From: CAUVKI01 sp963552605
GTDB taxonomy: Bacteria; Bacillota; Clostridia; Tissierellales; Peptoniphilaceae
Direction of reading: 5' to 3'
Assembly: GCA_963552605.1 (NCBI GenBank)
Contig: CAUVKI010000001.1
Coordinates: 1-64,000 of the forward strand
DNA length: 64,000 bases
Position numbers and translations under genes: made by a program. The notes beneath the pieces are model-generated. The model was not told where the DNA came from and searched no databases. It saw nothing but the letters and a program-made list of their open reading frames with translations. This document shows positions 16,100 to 24,805 of this stretch, one piece after another (position 1 is the first letter of the stretch; the number at the start of each line of letters is the position of its first letter).

Positions 16100-16585
16100 A
16101 TGGAAAAGGATTTGAGAGAGGGACTGCGCGCACAGATGGTATTTGAGATGGACAGCGCATATATTTATCTGGGAATGGCGGCGTGGTTTACCAACAATAA
16201 TTGGAACGGATTTTCTAAGTTTATGTACCGTCAGGCAAAAGAAGAGGTTGAACACGCGATGAAGATTTATAAATTTTTGGGTAATTTGGGGTCGGAGATT
16301 TTCTTTGATGCTCTCAATGCTCCAAAGAGGGATTATAAATCGGTTGAAGAAGTATTTGAAGCGGCATTTGAACACGAAAAACTCGTCACATCAAATGTAA
16401 ATGCCCTTTACGAAAGAGCCGTTTCGGAGAAAAATTATGCGGTGGAAAGATTTTTGGGCTGGTTTGTGGAAGAGCAGGTGGAAGAGGAAGCGACATTTAG
16501 TGATATAACAACAGTGCTCAAAGGTATAGACGGAAATTTCAGCGGACTTTATCTCTATGATAAGGAGCTTGGCAAAAGAGAATAG
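16100..16585 (+). CDS. Non-heme ferritin
   Basis: 161 residues forming a four-helix bundle of bacterial ferritin type. Ferroxidase ligands are visible in the first and second helices (MVFEMDSAYIYL; QAKEEVEHAMKIY) and EEQVEEE in the fourth. It stores iron as ferric mineral in a 24-mer and detoxifies peroxide/iron in an anaerobe. GAGAGGAG ribosome site, single-gene unit closed by a strong terminator. Bacterioferritin and rubrerythrin are excluded by the absence of the heme Met pattern and rubredoxin domain. Confidence 0.92.
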   Translation: MEKDLREGLRAQMVFEMDSAYIYLGMAAWFTNNNWNGFSKFMYRQAKEEVEHAMKIYKFLGNLGSEIFFDALNAPKRDYKSVEEVFEAAFEHEKLVTSNVNALYERAVSEKNYAVERFLGWFVEEQVEEEATFSDITTVLKGIDGNFSGLYLYDKELGKRE

Positions 16586-16600
16586 TTTTTACCCATTTAA

Positions 16601-16647
16601 AAAAGCCCTCGCTTTACCACACAGTAAAGCGGGGCTTTTTATTTTTT
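16601..16647 (+). terminator. Strong rho-independent terminator
   Basis: AAAAGCCC-TC-GCTTTA / TAAAGC-GGGGCTTTT hairpin with a T-rich tail after the ferritin gene. Confidence 0.88.
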
Positions 16648-16770
16648 TGTTTCTTAAACGAAGCGGAAAAATTAGCGACGGTAAAACTTCATATTGTTGT
16701 TGATGCAAAATAGGAATTTGGTTGGAATGTTTTTTTTATGCGTTTGTCGTGGTGAAAATTAAGAAATATC

Positions 16771-16799
16771 TTGACAATAAAAAGAGGCTAAGGTAGAAT
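16771..16799 (+). promoter_or_regulatory. rplM-rpsI promoter
   Basis: Consensus TTGACA (16771-16776), 17-bp spacer, TAGAAT (16794-16799), 58 bp before the rplM start. Confidence 0.85.
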
Positions 16800-16805
16800 C
16801 CACGT

Positions 16806-16836
16806 GTGTTGCGAAGCCCCGGAAACTTTTCAGCAC
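16806..16836 (+). promoter_or_regulatory. Leader hairpin of rplM (candidate L13 autoregulatory leader)
   Basis: GTGTTG (16806-16811) pairs with CAGCAC (16831-16836) and inner GAAG/CTTT can extend the helix around CCCCGGAAA. It sits at the very 5' end of the predicted transcript. Firmicute rplM operons often carry an L13-binding leader; identity with that Rfam family was not tested. Confidence 0.45.
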
Positions 16837-16856
16837 AAGAGAATGGAGGGTAATAA

Positions 16857-17291
16857 TTGAAAACTACATTGGCTACAACAGCTTCTGCAAGAGAAAATCG
16901 CAGATGGCTTTTGATTGATGCAAAGGATTTGGTGCTTGGAAGATTGTCATCAGAGATAGCGATGCTTTTGATGGGAAAAAATAAGCCCACCTATACTCCG
17001 CATATTGATACGGGAGATTATGTGATAGTGATCAATGCGGACAAGGTTAAACTTACGGGAAAGAAACTCGAAAAGCAATTTTATGTGCATCACACTCTCT
17101 ATGCCGGAGGCAGAAAGGATATTCCTTTTAAGAGGGTCTATGAAGAACATCCCGAAAGAATGATTATGCATGCCGTAAAGGGAATGCTTCCGAAGAGTGC
17201 TTTGGGAAGACAGATGATAAAAAAACTTCGTGTCTACAAAGGATCTGAACACGGACACGAGGCGCAAAAGCCTGAAAAATATGAATGGTAA
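16857..17291 (+). CDS. rplM: 50S ribosomal protein L13
   Basis: 144 residues with the L13 signature across WLLIDAKDLVLGRLSSEIA and the conserved HHTLYAGG and MLPKSALGRQM segments. The start codon is TTG at 16857, placed by the GGAGGG site 6 nt upstream and by the normal L13 N-terminus; there is no better ATG. It is followed after 12 bp by rpsI, the universal pair. Expression is probably controlled by the strong promoter and leader hairpin upstream. Confidence 0.97.
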   Translation: MKTTLATTASARENRRWLLIDAKDLVLGRLSSEIAMLLMGKNKPTYTPHIDTGDYVIVINADKVKLTGKKLEKQFYVHHTLYAGGRKDIPFKRVYEEHPERMIMHAVKGMLPKSALGRQMIKKLRVYKGSEHGHEAQKPEKYEW

Positions 17292-17303
17292 GGAGGAGTT
17301 TGA

Positions 17304-17696
17304 ATGTCAAGTCAACAATGCTTCGGTACGGGCAGAAGAAAAACTTCTGTGGCAAGGGTTAGACTCCTTCCCGGCGGAGGTAAAATTACTATCAACAAAA
17401 GAGATATTGAGGAATACTTTGATTATGAAACTTTGAGAACCATTGTCAGAGAACCTTTAGTTGCGACCGAATCTCTTTCCGCTTTCGATATAATTGCAAA
17501 TGTGAAAGGAGGAGGCTTTACCGGACAGGCAGGTGCTATAAGACAGGGAATTGCAAGAGCACTTATTGAAGCGGATCCGGATTATCGTCCCGTCCTTAAA
17601 AAGTCGGGATTTTTGACAAGAGATCCCAGAATGAAAGAAAGAAAGAAATATGGTTTAAAAAAAGCGAGGAGAAGTCCTCAATTTTCAAAGAGATAG
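17304..17696 (+). CDS. rpsI: 30S ribosomal protein S9
   Basis: 130 residues with the S9 hallmarks GTGRRKTSVARVRLLPG at the start and the basic C-terminus ending in SPQFSKR, which reaches the P-site tRNA. Conserved GGGFTGQAGAIRQGIARAL is central. ATG follows AAGGAGGAG. Second gene of the rplM operon; a bidirectional terminator follows. Confidence 0.97.
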   Translation: MSSQQCFGTGRRKTSVARVRLLPGGGKITINKRDIEEYFDYETLRTIVREPLVATESLSAFDIIANVKGGGFTGQAGAIRQGIARALIEADPDYRPVLKKSGFLTRDPRMKERKKYGLKKARRSPQFSKR

Positions 17697-17706
17697 TTCA
17701 GGAATT

Positions 17707-17757
17707 AAAAAAATCCCTCAGATTCAAAAAAATGCTGAATCTGAGGGATTTTTTTGA
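17707..17757. terminator. Bidirectional terminator between rpsI and lysS
   Basis: 13-bp perfect stem TCCCTCAGATTCA / TGAATCTGAGGGA flanked by A and T runs on both sides, so it serves both convergent units. Confidence 0.92.
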
Positions 17758-17758
17758 T

Positions 17759-19258
17759 TTATTCTTCGGCTTCCTCGGAATTTTTGTCGTTCAAAGGCTT
17801 CATCGTCGGGAATAGGATTACATCTCTTATACTCGGTTGATTTGTAAGGAGAATTATAATTCTGTCTATACCTATTCCCAAGCCTCCTGTGGGAGGAAGC
17901 CCGACTTCTATTGCATTTAGGAAATCGGAGTCCATAGGATGAGCTTCGTCATCGCCCAAATTTTTCTGAGCCACCTGCTGTTCAAACCTCATTCGCTGGT
18001 CAATCGGATCATTCAATTCGGAGAAAGCGTTTGCCACTTCCCAAGTGTTTATAAAGGCTTCAAAGCGTCTGGTCTTTCTCGGGTCTTTCGGATCTTTTTT
18101 CGCAAGCGGAGAAATTTCCACCGGGTGTCCCGTTACGAATGTCGGCTTAACCAGTTTTTCCTCACAGTATTTCTCAAACATCTCGCTTATGATATGCCCC
18201 CGCTCAAAGTTCGGTTCAATTTCTATTCCGTGTTCTCTCCCCACTTTTAGAGCTTCTTCCTTGGTATTTATCTTTGAGAAATCCACTCCTGAATACTTCA
18301 ACACGGCTTCTTCCATATCTATTCTGTCCCAAGGAGGTGTGAGATCGATTTCCTTTCCCTGATAGTTAATCTTACTCGTCCCCAGAACTTTTTCAGCTGC
18401 AAAGCTTATCAAATGTTCAGTAAGATTCATCATCTCGTCAAGATCCACATAGGCTTGATATAGTTCAATGTTTGTAAACTCAGGGTTGTGTTTATAATCC
18501 ATTCCTTCATTTCTGAACATCTTTCCCAGTTCGTAGACCTTTTCAAAACCTCCGACTATAAGTCTTTTTAAGAATAATTCATTTGCTATTCTCAAAGACA
18601 TATCCAAGTGTAAAGCATTGAGGTGCGTCAAAAACGGTTTAGCTGCGGCTCCCCCTGCCACATTTCCGAGAATAGGGGTCTCCACCTCCAAAAATTCTCT
18701 ATCGTCCAAAAACTCCTTGACAGCTTTTATTATCCTGCTTCTAAGTATAAAAGTTTCCCGAACCTCCGGATTTACTATTAAGTCAACATATCTTTGACGA
18801 TAACGAAGATCCGGATCCGTAAGCCCGTGAAATTTTTCGGGGAGGATTTTAAGAGATTTCGTAAGAAGAATTATCTCCGACGCTCTTATTGAAATTTCCC
18901 CCGCCTTTGTTTTGAAAACGGCTCCTTTCACTCCTATGATATCCCCTATATCGAGATAAGAAAGTTCTTTGTACTCATCTTCTCCCAGAGTATCTATCTT
19001 TGCAAAAATTTGAATTCTTCCCTGAGAGTCCAAGATATCCAAAAAACATACCTTGCCGTGTCCTCTCCTTGACATCACTCTTCCGGCAACGGACACTTCT
19101 TTTTCCTCAAGCTCCTCAAAATGTTCCTTAATTTCCATACTGTGATGAGTGAAGTCATACTTCTCATTTAGAAACGGATCTTTGCCTTTATCCTGCAATT
19201 CCTTAAGTTTATCCACACGGATTTTAATCATTTCGTTTTGGTTTATTACTTCCGACAT
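17759..19258 (-). CDS. lysS: Lysyl-tRNA synthetase, class II
   Basis: 499 residues. N-terminal OB-fold anticodon-binding domain (VSVAGRVMSRRGHGKVCFLD near residue 55) and class II core with motif 1 around residue 170, motif 2 FRNEGMDYKHNPEFTN and motif 3 GLGIGIDRI. It charges tRNA-Lys. Last gene of coaX-dusB-greA-lysS, with greA ending 10 bp before the start, an order common in Firmicutes. Ribosome site AGGGGTG. Confidence 0.97.
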   Translation of the reverse strand: MSEVINQNEMIKIRVDKLKELQDKGKDPFLNEKYDFTHHSMEIKEHFEELEEKEVSVAGRVMSRRGHGKVCFLDILDSQGRIQIFAKIDTLGEDEYKELSYLDIGDIIGVKGAVFKTKAGEISIRASEIILLTKSLKILPEKFHGLTDPDLRYRQRYVDLIVNPEVRETFILRSRIIKAVKEFLDDREFLEVETPILGNVAGGAAAKPFLTHLNALHLDMSLRIANELFLKRLIVGGFEKVYELGKMFRNEGMDYKHNPEFTNIELYQAYVDLDEMMNLTEHLISFAAEKVLGTSKINYQGKEIDLTPPWDRIDMEEAVLKYSGVDFSKINTKEEALKVGREHGIEIEPNFERGHIISEMFEKYCEEKLVKPTFVTGHPVEISPLAKKDPKDPRKTRRFEAFINTWEVANAFSELNDPIDQRMRFEQQVAQKNLGDDEAHPMDSDFLNAIEVGLPPTGGLGIGIDRIIILLTNQPSIRDVILFPTMKPLNDKNSEEAEE

Positions 19259-19268
19259 TTTTTCACCC

Positions 19269-19748
19269 CTATCTTTTCACGGATAATATTTTATAGGTCA
19301 AGGTCTCTCCCCCCGGGACGGGAACTTTTATCTTTTGTCCTTTCTTATGACCGAGGATTTCTTTTCCCATAGGAGATTCATTGGAAATTTTCCCCTCAAA
19401 AGGATCCGCTTCCGCACTCCCCACAATCATAAATTTTTCCTTTTCTTCGGAATCTTCCGCTTTCACTTCAACTATGGAGCCGAGCGACACCACATCTTTG
19501 TCAAGCGAACTTTCCTCGATTATTTTGGAATTTCTTAACATATTCTCAAGTTTCAGAATTTTTTCCTCAAGTTGCGCCTGATCATTTTTTGCCTGGTCAT
19601 ACTCCGAATTTTCGCTTAAATCTCCAAATTCAAGAGCCTGCTTTATCCTTTGAGAAATTTCTTTTCGTTTGACACTTTTCAGCTCGTCAAGCTCATCTTC
19701 AATTTTTCTGAAGCCGTCTTCCGTCATAAATACTTCTTTTTCCGGCAT
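19269..19748 (-). CDS. greA: Transcription elongation factor GreA
   Basis: 159 residues, the usual GreA length. N-terminal coiled-coil hairpin with the acidic tip between two long helices (FGDLSENSEYDQAKNDQAQ, the GreA/GreB N-terminal signature) and C-terminal FKBP-like domain (SPMGKEILGHKKGQKI). It rescues backtracked RNA polymerase by stimulating transcript cleavage. Its ATG overlaps the dusB stop by 1 nt (TAATG). Confidence 0.97.
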   Translation of the reverse strand: MPEKEVFMTEDGFRKIEDELDELKSVKRKEISQRIKQALEFGDLSENSEYDQAKNDQAQLEEKILKLENMLRNSKIIEESSLDKDVVSLGSIVEVKAEDSEEKEKFMIVGSAEADPFEGKISNESPMGKEILGHKKGQKIKVPVPGGETLTYKILSVKR

Positions 19749-20731
19749 TATATCGTCCCCCTTATAAAAGTTTTTATTCTTGATAGCACATCATCATAAT
19801 CTGTAAGCCTTATAACCTCCGAGCGCATCTTTGCCGCACCCGGAATTCCTCTAAGGTATTTAGGAAACTGCTTTCTCATCTCAAGCACTGCCATACGCTC
19901 GCCTTTCTCTCTTTTCATATTTTCATAGTGAAAGTATATTGTCTTATAAAGCTCGTCTTTTGAAATCTCAACCCTTTCAAGATCATTAGCTGTTTTTAGA
20001 ATATCACTGAAAATCCACGGGTTTCCTATGGCAGAGCGACCTATCGCCACCCCTTTGCAATTTGTTTCATCAACCATTCTGAAAGCGTCTTCGGAATTTC
20101 GGATATCTCCGTTTCCGATTACGGGAATGGAAACTTCATCGACCAGTGCCTTGATTTTTGTCCAATCGGCAAATCCCGAGTAAAATTGTTCCCTTGTGCG
20201 TGCATGAAGAGTAATTGCCGAGACTCCCACTTCTTCAAACATTTTACCTAAAGTCAAAAAATTTTCCTCCTCCGCGCAAAAGCCCAGACGCATTTTGCAG
20301 CTTATCGGCTTATTTGAAACCTTCACGGCTTTTTCAGCAATTTTCGCTGCAAGGTAAGGATTTCGCATAAGTGCGCAGCCGTCACCGTTTTTTACGATTT
20401 TGGGAGCGGGACACCCGAAATTGATATCAACAAAGGAAAATTCTTCAATCGGGTTTATCACTTTTGAAATCACTTCGGAGATTACATCGGGTTCATGCCC
20501 GAAAATCTGAACCGCTTCTCTGCCGTTTTTTCCTTGAGGCTTCAAAAGAGCAAGGGTTGACTTGTCTTCGTGGAGCAGAGCATTTGCATTTATCATCTCG
20601 GTGGTAGTAAGACCTGCCCCAAAGTATGTTGCAATTCTTCTAAAAGACAGATCGGAATATCCTGCGAGCGGTGCAAGCAAAGCAAATGAAGGCAAAGAAA
20701 CTCCCGCTATCTCAAGTTTTGTATTTCTCAT
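19748..20731 (-). CDS. dusB: tRNA-dihydrouridine synthase (DusB family)
   Basis: 327 residues forming an FMN-binding TIM barrel and a helical C-terminal domain. The active-site Cys lies in NFGCPAPKIVKNGDG; the FMN/substrate segments IPVIGNGDI and VAIGRSAIGNPW are clear. It reduces uridine to dihydrouridine in tRNA D-loops. The start overlaps the coaX end by 20 bp. Position beside greA and lysS is the common Firmicute arrangement for DusB. Confidence 0.93.
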   Translation of the reverse strand: MRNTKLEIAGVSLPSFALLAPLAGYSDLSFRRIATYFGAGLTTTEMINANALLHEDKSTLALLKPQGKNGREAVQIFGHEPDVISEVISKVINPIEEFSFVDINFGCPAPKIVKNGDGCALMRNPYLAAKIAEKAVKVSNKPISCKMRLGFCAEEENFLTLGKMFEEVGVSAITLHARTREQFYSGFADWTKIKALVDEVSIPVIGNGDIRNSEDAFRMVDETNCKGVAIGRSAIGNPWIFSDILKTANDLERVEISKDELYKTIYFHYENMKREKGERMAVLEMRKQFPKYLRGIPGAAKMRSEVIRLTDYDDVLSRIKTFIRGTI

Positions 20732-21488
20732 AAAGGATTCTCAATCCGTCCATCGTCAAGTTTCTGTCTATGGTGGTTATGTGTTTGCTGTTTTCGCATA
20801 TCAACTGCGAAAATCCTCCGGTAGCGATAATACTCACCGAGTCGCTCTCAAGACTCTCCTCCTCCAATATCTTTTCAATCAGGTGATCTATAAGTCCGGT
20901 AAAACCGTATATCAATCCCGACTGCATTGCGGAGACCGTACCTCTTGCCACGGCTCTTTCAGGTTTTGATATTTCGACGTTCGGAAGCTGTGCAGTCTGC
21001 GAAAAAAGAGCCTCTGCAGAGATTTTTATTCCCGGCGCAATCATTCCTCCCGAATATATTCCCTCTTCGTTTACATAATCTAAGGTTATGGCGGTTCCGA
21101 TATCCAAAATGATAAGGGGCGGCTTGTATTTGCTAAGGGAGGAAATTACATTTACCAATCTGTCCGCACCCACCTCGGCAGGTCTTTCCATATCCATTTT
21201 TACATTATACGGCACGGCTTCTCCGGCAATCAGAGGTGAAATCCCCGTAGCCTTATACAGTGCATTGGGAAGAGTATGCATAAGCGGAGGAACTACGGAC
21301 GCAATTAAAATGTCTGAAATATCTTTCGCTTCTATGCTGTGGAACTTCAAAAGCTGGGAAAAAAGCATTCCGTACTCATCAGAGGTTTTATTGAGGTCAG
21401 TTGAGATTCTCCACGAGTTTAACATACTCTTTCCATCGTAAAGCCCCACCACGATATTTGAATTTCCTACATCAATTGCTAACAACAT
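20712..21488 (-). CDS. coaX: Type III pantothenate kinase
   Basis: 258 residues of the ASKHA fold. Phosphate-binding DVGNSNIVVG at residues 5-14, ERPAEVGADRL (substrate region), DIGTAITLDYV and the C-terminal ATGGFSQL. It phosphorylates pantothenate in CoA synthesis and needs a monovalent cation. ATG at 21488 is preferred over an in-frame ATG five codons upstream because the GGATGGTGA ribosome site overlaps that upstream codon. First gene of the operon, directly downstream of a consensus promoter. Confidence 0.95.
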   Translation of the reverse strand: MLLAIDVGNSNIVVGLYDGKSMLNSWRISTDLNKTSDEYGMLFSQLLKFHSIEAKDISDILIASVVPPLMHTLPNALYKATGISPLIAGEAVPYNVKMDMERPAEVGADRLVNVISSLSKYKPPLIILDIGTAITLDYVNEEGIYSGGMIAPGIKISAEALFSQTAQLPNVEISKPERAVARGTVSAMQSGLIYGFTGLIDHLIEKILEEESLESDSVSIIATGGFSQLICENSKHITTIDRNLTMDGLRILYEKYKT

Positions 21489-21532
21489 ACTATCACCATC
21501 CAAAAAAGTCGTTAAAAAAAAACTCTAATTAA

Positions 21533-21561
21533 ATTATATTGCAAATCTTCACATCATTCAA
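21533..21561 (-). promoter_or_regulatory. Promoter of coaX-dusB-greA-lysS
   Basis: On the minus strand TTGAAT, 17-bp spacer, TATAAT, 45 bp before the coaX start, in the short gap after ftsE. Confidence 0.8.
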
Positions 21562-21568
21562 GTATGAA

Positions 21569-22219
21569 TTATTCTAAAAGCTTACCCTCCCGCATCTCCA
21601 AAATCAAAACCTTATTCTCAGAGGGAAGCAGTGAAAGCTGATGAGTTGATATAATAGCCGCCGTTGAATGGGATTTCAAATCCATAATGAGAGAAATCAC
21701 ATTCTCGGCATTTTGTTTATCCAAGTTTCCCGTAGGCTCGTCCGCAAGTATTAGGGACGGTTCTCTGACCAATGCTCTCGCAACTGCCACACGCTGTCTT
21801 TGACCATATGAAAGATTTTCAACGGGAGTTTTTATCTTGCTCGCAAGTCCGACTTTCTCAAGAGCTTCCTCAGCCCTTTTTTTTATGTTTCCAAGTTTAA
21901 GGAAACGAATTGAAAGCATTACATTTTCCAATGCGCTTCTTCCATCAAGCAATCTGAAATCCTGAAAAACGGGAGCAATCTCCCGCCTAAGCCTTATAAT
22001 CTCCGAAGCGGAAATTTTTTTCATCTCCCGTCCAAGCACTGTAAGTTCTCCTAAGGAGGGTCTTAAGATCCCCATAATAAGATTTAGAAGGGTGGTTTTT
22101 CCGGAGCCGCTTTCTCCAATCAAAAATCCAATCTCTCCCGCTTTCAATTCAAAAGAAACCTCTGAAAGCCCTATAGTGCCGTTGGGGTAAGTATAGCAAA
22201 GATTTTTTGAGGTAATCAT
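21569..22219 (-). CDS. FtsE-like ABC transporter ATPase
   Basis: 216 residues, a single ABC nucleotide-binding domain. Walker A is GESGSGKTTL (~35), the signature LSYGQRQRVAVARAL (~135), Walker B LILADEPTGNLD and the switch His STHQ. Overall features fit the FtsE/LolD/MacB subgroup. FtsE pairs with FtsX to control peptidoglycan hydrolases during division. Here the upstream neighbour is a secreted coiled-coil protein of the PcsB/EnvC type and no FtsX-like membrane gene is in the window. ATG at 22219 chosen for AGGGCG at 8 nt; a TTG two codons earlier is too close to it. It could instead serve another permease. Confidence 0.78.
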   Translation of the reverse strand: MITSKNLCYTYPNGTIGLSEVSFELKAGEIGFLIGESGSGKTTLLNLIMGILRPSLGELTVLGREMKKISASEIIRLRREIAPVFQDFRLLDGRSALENVMLSIRFLKLGNIKKRAEEALEKVGLASKIKTPVENLSYGQRQRVAVARALVREPSLILADEPTGNLDKQNAENVISLIMDLKSHSTAAIISTHQLSLLPSENKVLILEMREGKLLE

Positions 22220-22231
22220 CTTCAAAACGCC

Positions 22232-23290
22232 CTAAAAAATTTTCAGGTAAATAGTCATAATACCTTTGTCGGTTTCTACCGATTTCATTCGATAGCCCTC
22301 AAGAATCGGAGTAAAGTCGAACAGAAGATAATTCTTCTTGGACATTTCGGAAATGGTTTCACCGGTGAGAGTCAATCCGAAAAAAGAACCTCTCGTGCCC
22401 TTAAATCTCATTTTTTCACCCGACTCCACAACAAACATACCCTCAAGCGAAAGTTGATACTCTTCTGAAGTAAGTACCACCGAATTTTTTTTGAATATCA
22501 TTTTAACTCTCGGCACATCATATTTTTCCAAAAGCTTATTCATCTCCCTATCCTTAAGGGTTCCTGAAACACCTTTGAGAGAAACGCTGATGTTTATCAT
22601 TTCATCGGGAAAATATCCGTTTGAGAGCAGCTTATTAAATTCCACCGTGAATAACTTCAAAGTCTCTTCAAGGGCATTTAGCTTTTCTTCAAGTTCCTCC
22701 AATGTTGACTCGTACTTCTCTCTGTCTTCCCTCAATGCGGATAGAGCCTCTTCGTTTTTCGCAATGGCTTTTTCCAGCTGAACCATCTTATCATCCACCT
22801 CTCGTTTTTTCTTTTTTATATCTTCAAGCGTTCTTTCTATTTCATCTTTTTGATTTGCAATATCAATCTGTTCTCTCTTAAGTTCTTTGAGCATTTCCGA
22901 AGTGCTTTTTGAAAATTCCCGAAAGATATTCAGTCTGAAAAGCATCTCTGAAAGATTTTCGGAGTCCAAAAAAAGCCGAAATAAATTCGCCCCTCCTCTT
23001 TTTTGAAACCCTCTTAAAACTTCCGAAAGTGATTTGCTATGCTCATCAAACTTGAGCTTTGACACCTCCAGAGCTTTTGAGAGATCAGATTTTTTTTCCT
23101 CTCCTTTACTGATATCTTTCTTTAAGTCTGCGGTTTGCTCTTGGAGGTTTTTTATCTCCTGCCTTTGAGAAAACAGCTCGTCAAGAATTTTTTTCTCAGC
23201 CTCCGAGATATTTTCACCCTCTTTCGCATCAAGCGATACAGAACTTATTGCAAAGAAAAAAAACGCGCACAAAAAAAGTGCCTTTTTCAT
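22232..23290 (-). CDS. Secreted coiled-coil protein resembling PcsB/EnvC N-terminal region
   Basis: 352 residues. Signal peptide (MKKALFLCAFFFFAISSVS), then two long antiparallel coiled coils (~24-120 and ~140-220) separated by a short helical hairpin with NLFRLFLDSENLSEMLFRLN, a pattern typical of the FtsX-interacting coiled-coil domains of PcsB, CwlO and EnvC. The C-terminal ~130 residues are beta-rich and not recognised. No CHAP, NlpC/P60 or LytM motif is present. Strong GGAGG site, own promoter upstream, and the ftsE-like gene 12 bp after it suggest a division-linked regulator. A scaffold or activator role is inferred. Confidence 0.7.
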   Translation of the reverse strand: MKKALFLCAFFFFAISSVSLDAKEGENISEAEKKILDELFSQRQEIKNLQEQTADLKKDISKGEEKKSDLSKALEVSKLKFDEHSKSLSEVLRGFQKRGGANLFRLFLDSENLSEMLFRLNIFREFSKSTSEMLKELKREQIDIANQKDEIERTLEDIKKKKREVDDKMVQLEKAIAKNEEALSALREDREKYESTLEELEEKLNALEETLKLFTVEFNKLLSNGYFPDEMINISVSLKGVSGTLKDREMNKLLEKYDVPRVKMIFKKNSVVLTSEEYQLSLEGMFVVESGEKMRFKGTRGSFFGLTLTGETISEMSKKNYLLFDFTPILEGYRMKSVETDKGIMTIYLKIF

Positions 23291-23356
23291 ACTCTATCCT
23301 CCAAAATTTTTTGAGCAAATCTAAAGAAACGGTTGTGTGTGAAAGTTGCCTTGGGG

Positions 23357-23384
23357 ATTATATCATTGTATGAAATGAAATCAA
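23357..23384 (-). promoter_or_regulatory. Promoter of the coiled-coil/ftsE-like operon
   Basis: Minus-strand TTGATT, 16-bp spacer, TATAAT, about 65 bp before the start codon. Confidence 0.7.
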
Positions 23385-23441
23385 AAATTATTTTCAAAGC
23401 GTGTATGTAATATATGCTTTAAATTCTAAACGGCATTTGAG

Positions 23442-23636
23442 TCAGCTACTATTTTTTTTAATCGAATTTAAAATTCTCAGAAAGATATATAGTATTAAAT
23501 CAAGTGCAATCAATACCAAAAATATTTTATAGGTTTCCGACTGCGGAGAAAAAATTCTCTTGTTAAAGAGCGAGAGAAAAAGACATAAAAATAAAAACGC
23601 TAAAACCCTATGATGTTCCTTTAAATAAAAATTCAT
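23442..23636 (-). CDS. Small two-helix membrane protein
   Basis: 64 residues with two predicted transmembrane helices (VLAFLFLCLFLSLF and FLVLIALDLILYIFL) and a basic end. Its ATG overlaps the ispE stop as ATGA, behind GGAGGTGGAG, so it is translated with ispE. No family is recognised; DUF-type small membrane proteins are common at such positions. Confidence 0.6.
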   Translation of the reverse strand: MNFYLKEHHRVLAFLFLCLFLSLFNKRIFSPQSETYKIFLVLIALDLILYIFLRILNSIKKNSS

Positions 23637-24457
23637 ATAAACTCCACCTCCCTTATCCAAAACTTAGGAAATTTTGCTTTAAGCACAGAAATGTCGAGAC
23701 TTTTGAAAAGTGCGACCAAAGTTGCGCCCGAACCGCTCATAAATACTTTTTTTGCTCCAAAAAGTGTCAGTTCTTCGGAAAGTTTTGGAAGTGATTTATA
23801 CTTATTAAAAGCATAGTGTTCCATCAGGTTTAAGTTTTTTGCGTCGGGAATTTTTCCCAATTTAAGGCTTTCTGAAATCTCGTCAATATTTATTTTTCCA
23901 TACAGCTCATTTGGAATTGAATTGTATGCTTCTTCTGTTGAAATTTTAATATCTGGATTTATCAACAGGATTTTATATGAAAGATTATTCTCAAAAGGAC
24001 TTAGTTTTTCCCCTATTCCTTTTGCTTTGGCTGTTGAATATCCCGAAATAAAAAATGGCACATCAGCCCCGACCTTCCTACCCGAATTTAATAATTCATC
24101 TTTTGTTAAATTCAGATTGTAGAGTTCATTCAGTGCAAAAAAAGTTTCCGAGGCGTTGCTGCTTCCTCCTGCAAGTCCCGAAGAAATTGGGATTTCTTTT
24201 TTTAATACTGCACGAAACGGCAGCTTAAATCCAAAACTATCCTCCAAAATTTTCTGCGCCTTGACCATTAAATTATCTTCAAGTTTCAAAGTCTTAAACT
24301 GTTCACAAATTATTTCCGTGCTGTCGGATTTTTCAAAAAAAATTTCATCTCTAAGGGAAATTTTTTGAAAAATCGTATCTATATTATGATAACCGTCCTC
24401 TCTCTCTGAAAGTATATCCAAGCCGATGTTTATTTTTGCATATGAAAATCTTTTCAT
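23633..24457 (-). CDS. ispE: 4-diphosphocytidyl-2-C-methyl-D-erythritol kinase
   Basis: 274 residues of the GHMP kinase fold. Starts with the family N-terminus FSYAKINIGLDIL; ATP loop IPISSGLAGGSSNASE (about 88-103); substrate Lys in AKINIGL; GSGATLVALF near the C-terminus. It performs the fourth step of the MEP isoprenoid pathway. ATG at 24457 follows AGGAGG; an upstream in-frame ATG lacks a site. Downstream of veg, a frequent Firmicute order. Confidence 0.93.
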   Translation of the reverse strand: MKRFSYAKINIGLDILSEREDGYHNIDTIFQKISLRDEIFFEKSDSTEIICEQFKTLKLEDNLMVKAQKILEDSFGFKLPFRAVLKKEIPISSGLAGGSSNASETFFALNELYNLNLTKDELLNSGRKVGADVPFFISGYSTAKAKGIGEKLSPFENNLSYKILLINPDIKISTEEAYNSIPNELYGKINIDEISESLKLGKIPDAKNLNLMEHYAFNKYKSLPKLSEELTLFGAKKVFMSGSGATLVALFKSLDISVLKAKFPKFWIREVEFI

Positions 24458-24506
24458 AAATCCTCCTAATAAAAAAGGCATCAGCCAAGCCGACGCCTCA
24501 GTTCTG

Positions 24507-24770
24507 CTATATAGTCTCTATTGCTTCCTGCTTTGCGAGCACCATAATCTCCACCGTTTTCGTAAGCACATCGGAATAAGTGTAAGAAACCTTGCGATCC
24601 GAGTCCTCACTTCCCTCAATCCGCACCACAAAGAGGCTCGGATAAACGGACTCTATAACGCCCCTTTTTTTCACGATTTTTTTTCTGCCTTTGTTGGCGC
24701 GGATGATAATTCTCTTGCCGATGCAATCTTCGATATCTTTGCGAATACGTCCAATCATATCCTGTTCCAA
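24507..24770 (-). CDS. veg: Veg family protein
   Basis: 88 residues. The Veg core is visible: IGKRIIIRANKGRKKIVKKR, VYPSLFVVRIE and KVSYTYSDVLTKTVEI. In B. subtilis Veg influences biofilm formation. The longest frame starts at 24815, but that ATG lies inside the -10 region of the promoter, so the true start must be downstream: TTG at 24770 after GAGGGTGG is chosen, with ATG at 24758 as the alternative. The gene order veg-ispE is conserved in Firmicutes. Confidence 0.88.
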   Translation of the reverse strand: MEQDMIGRIRKDIEDCIGKRIIIRANKGRKKIVKKRGVIESVYPSLFVVRIEGSEDSDRKVSYTYSDVLTKTVEIMVLAKQEAIETI

Positions 24771-24805
24771 TTCAACCACCCTCTCGTGTAGAACATCACG
24801 TGCCA

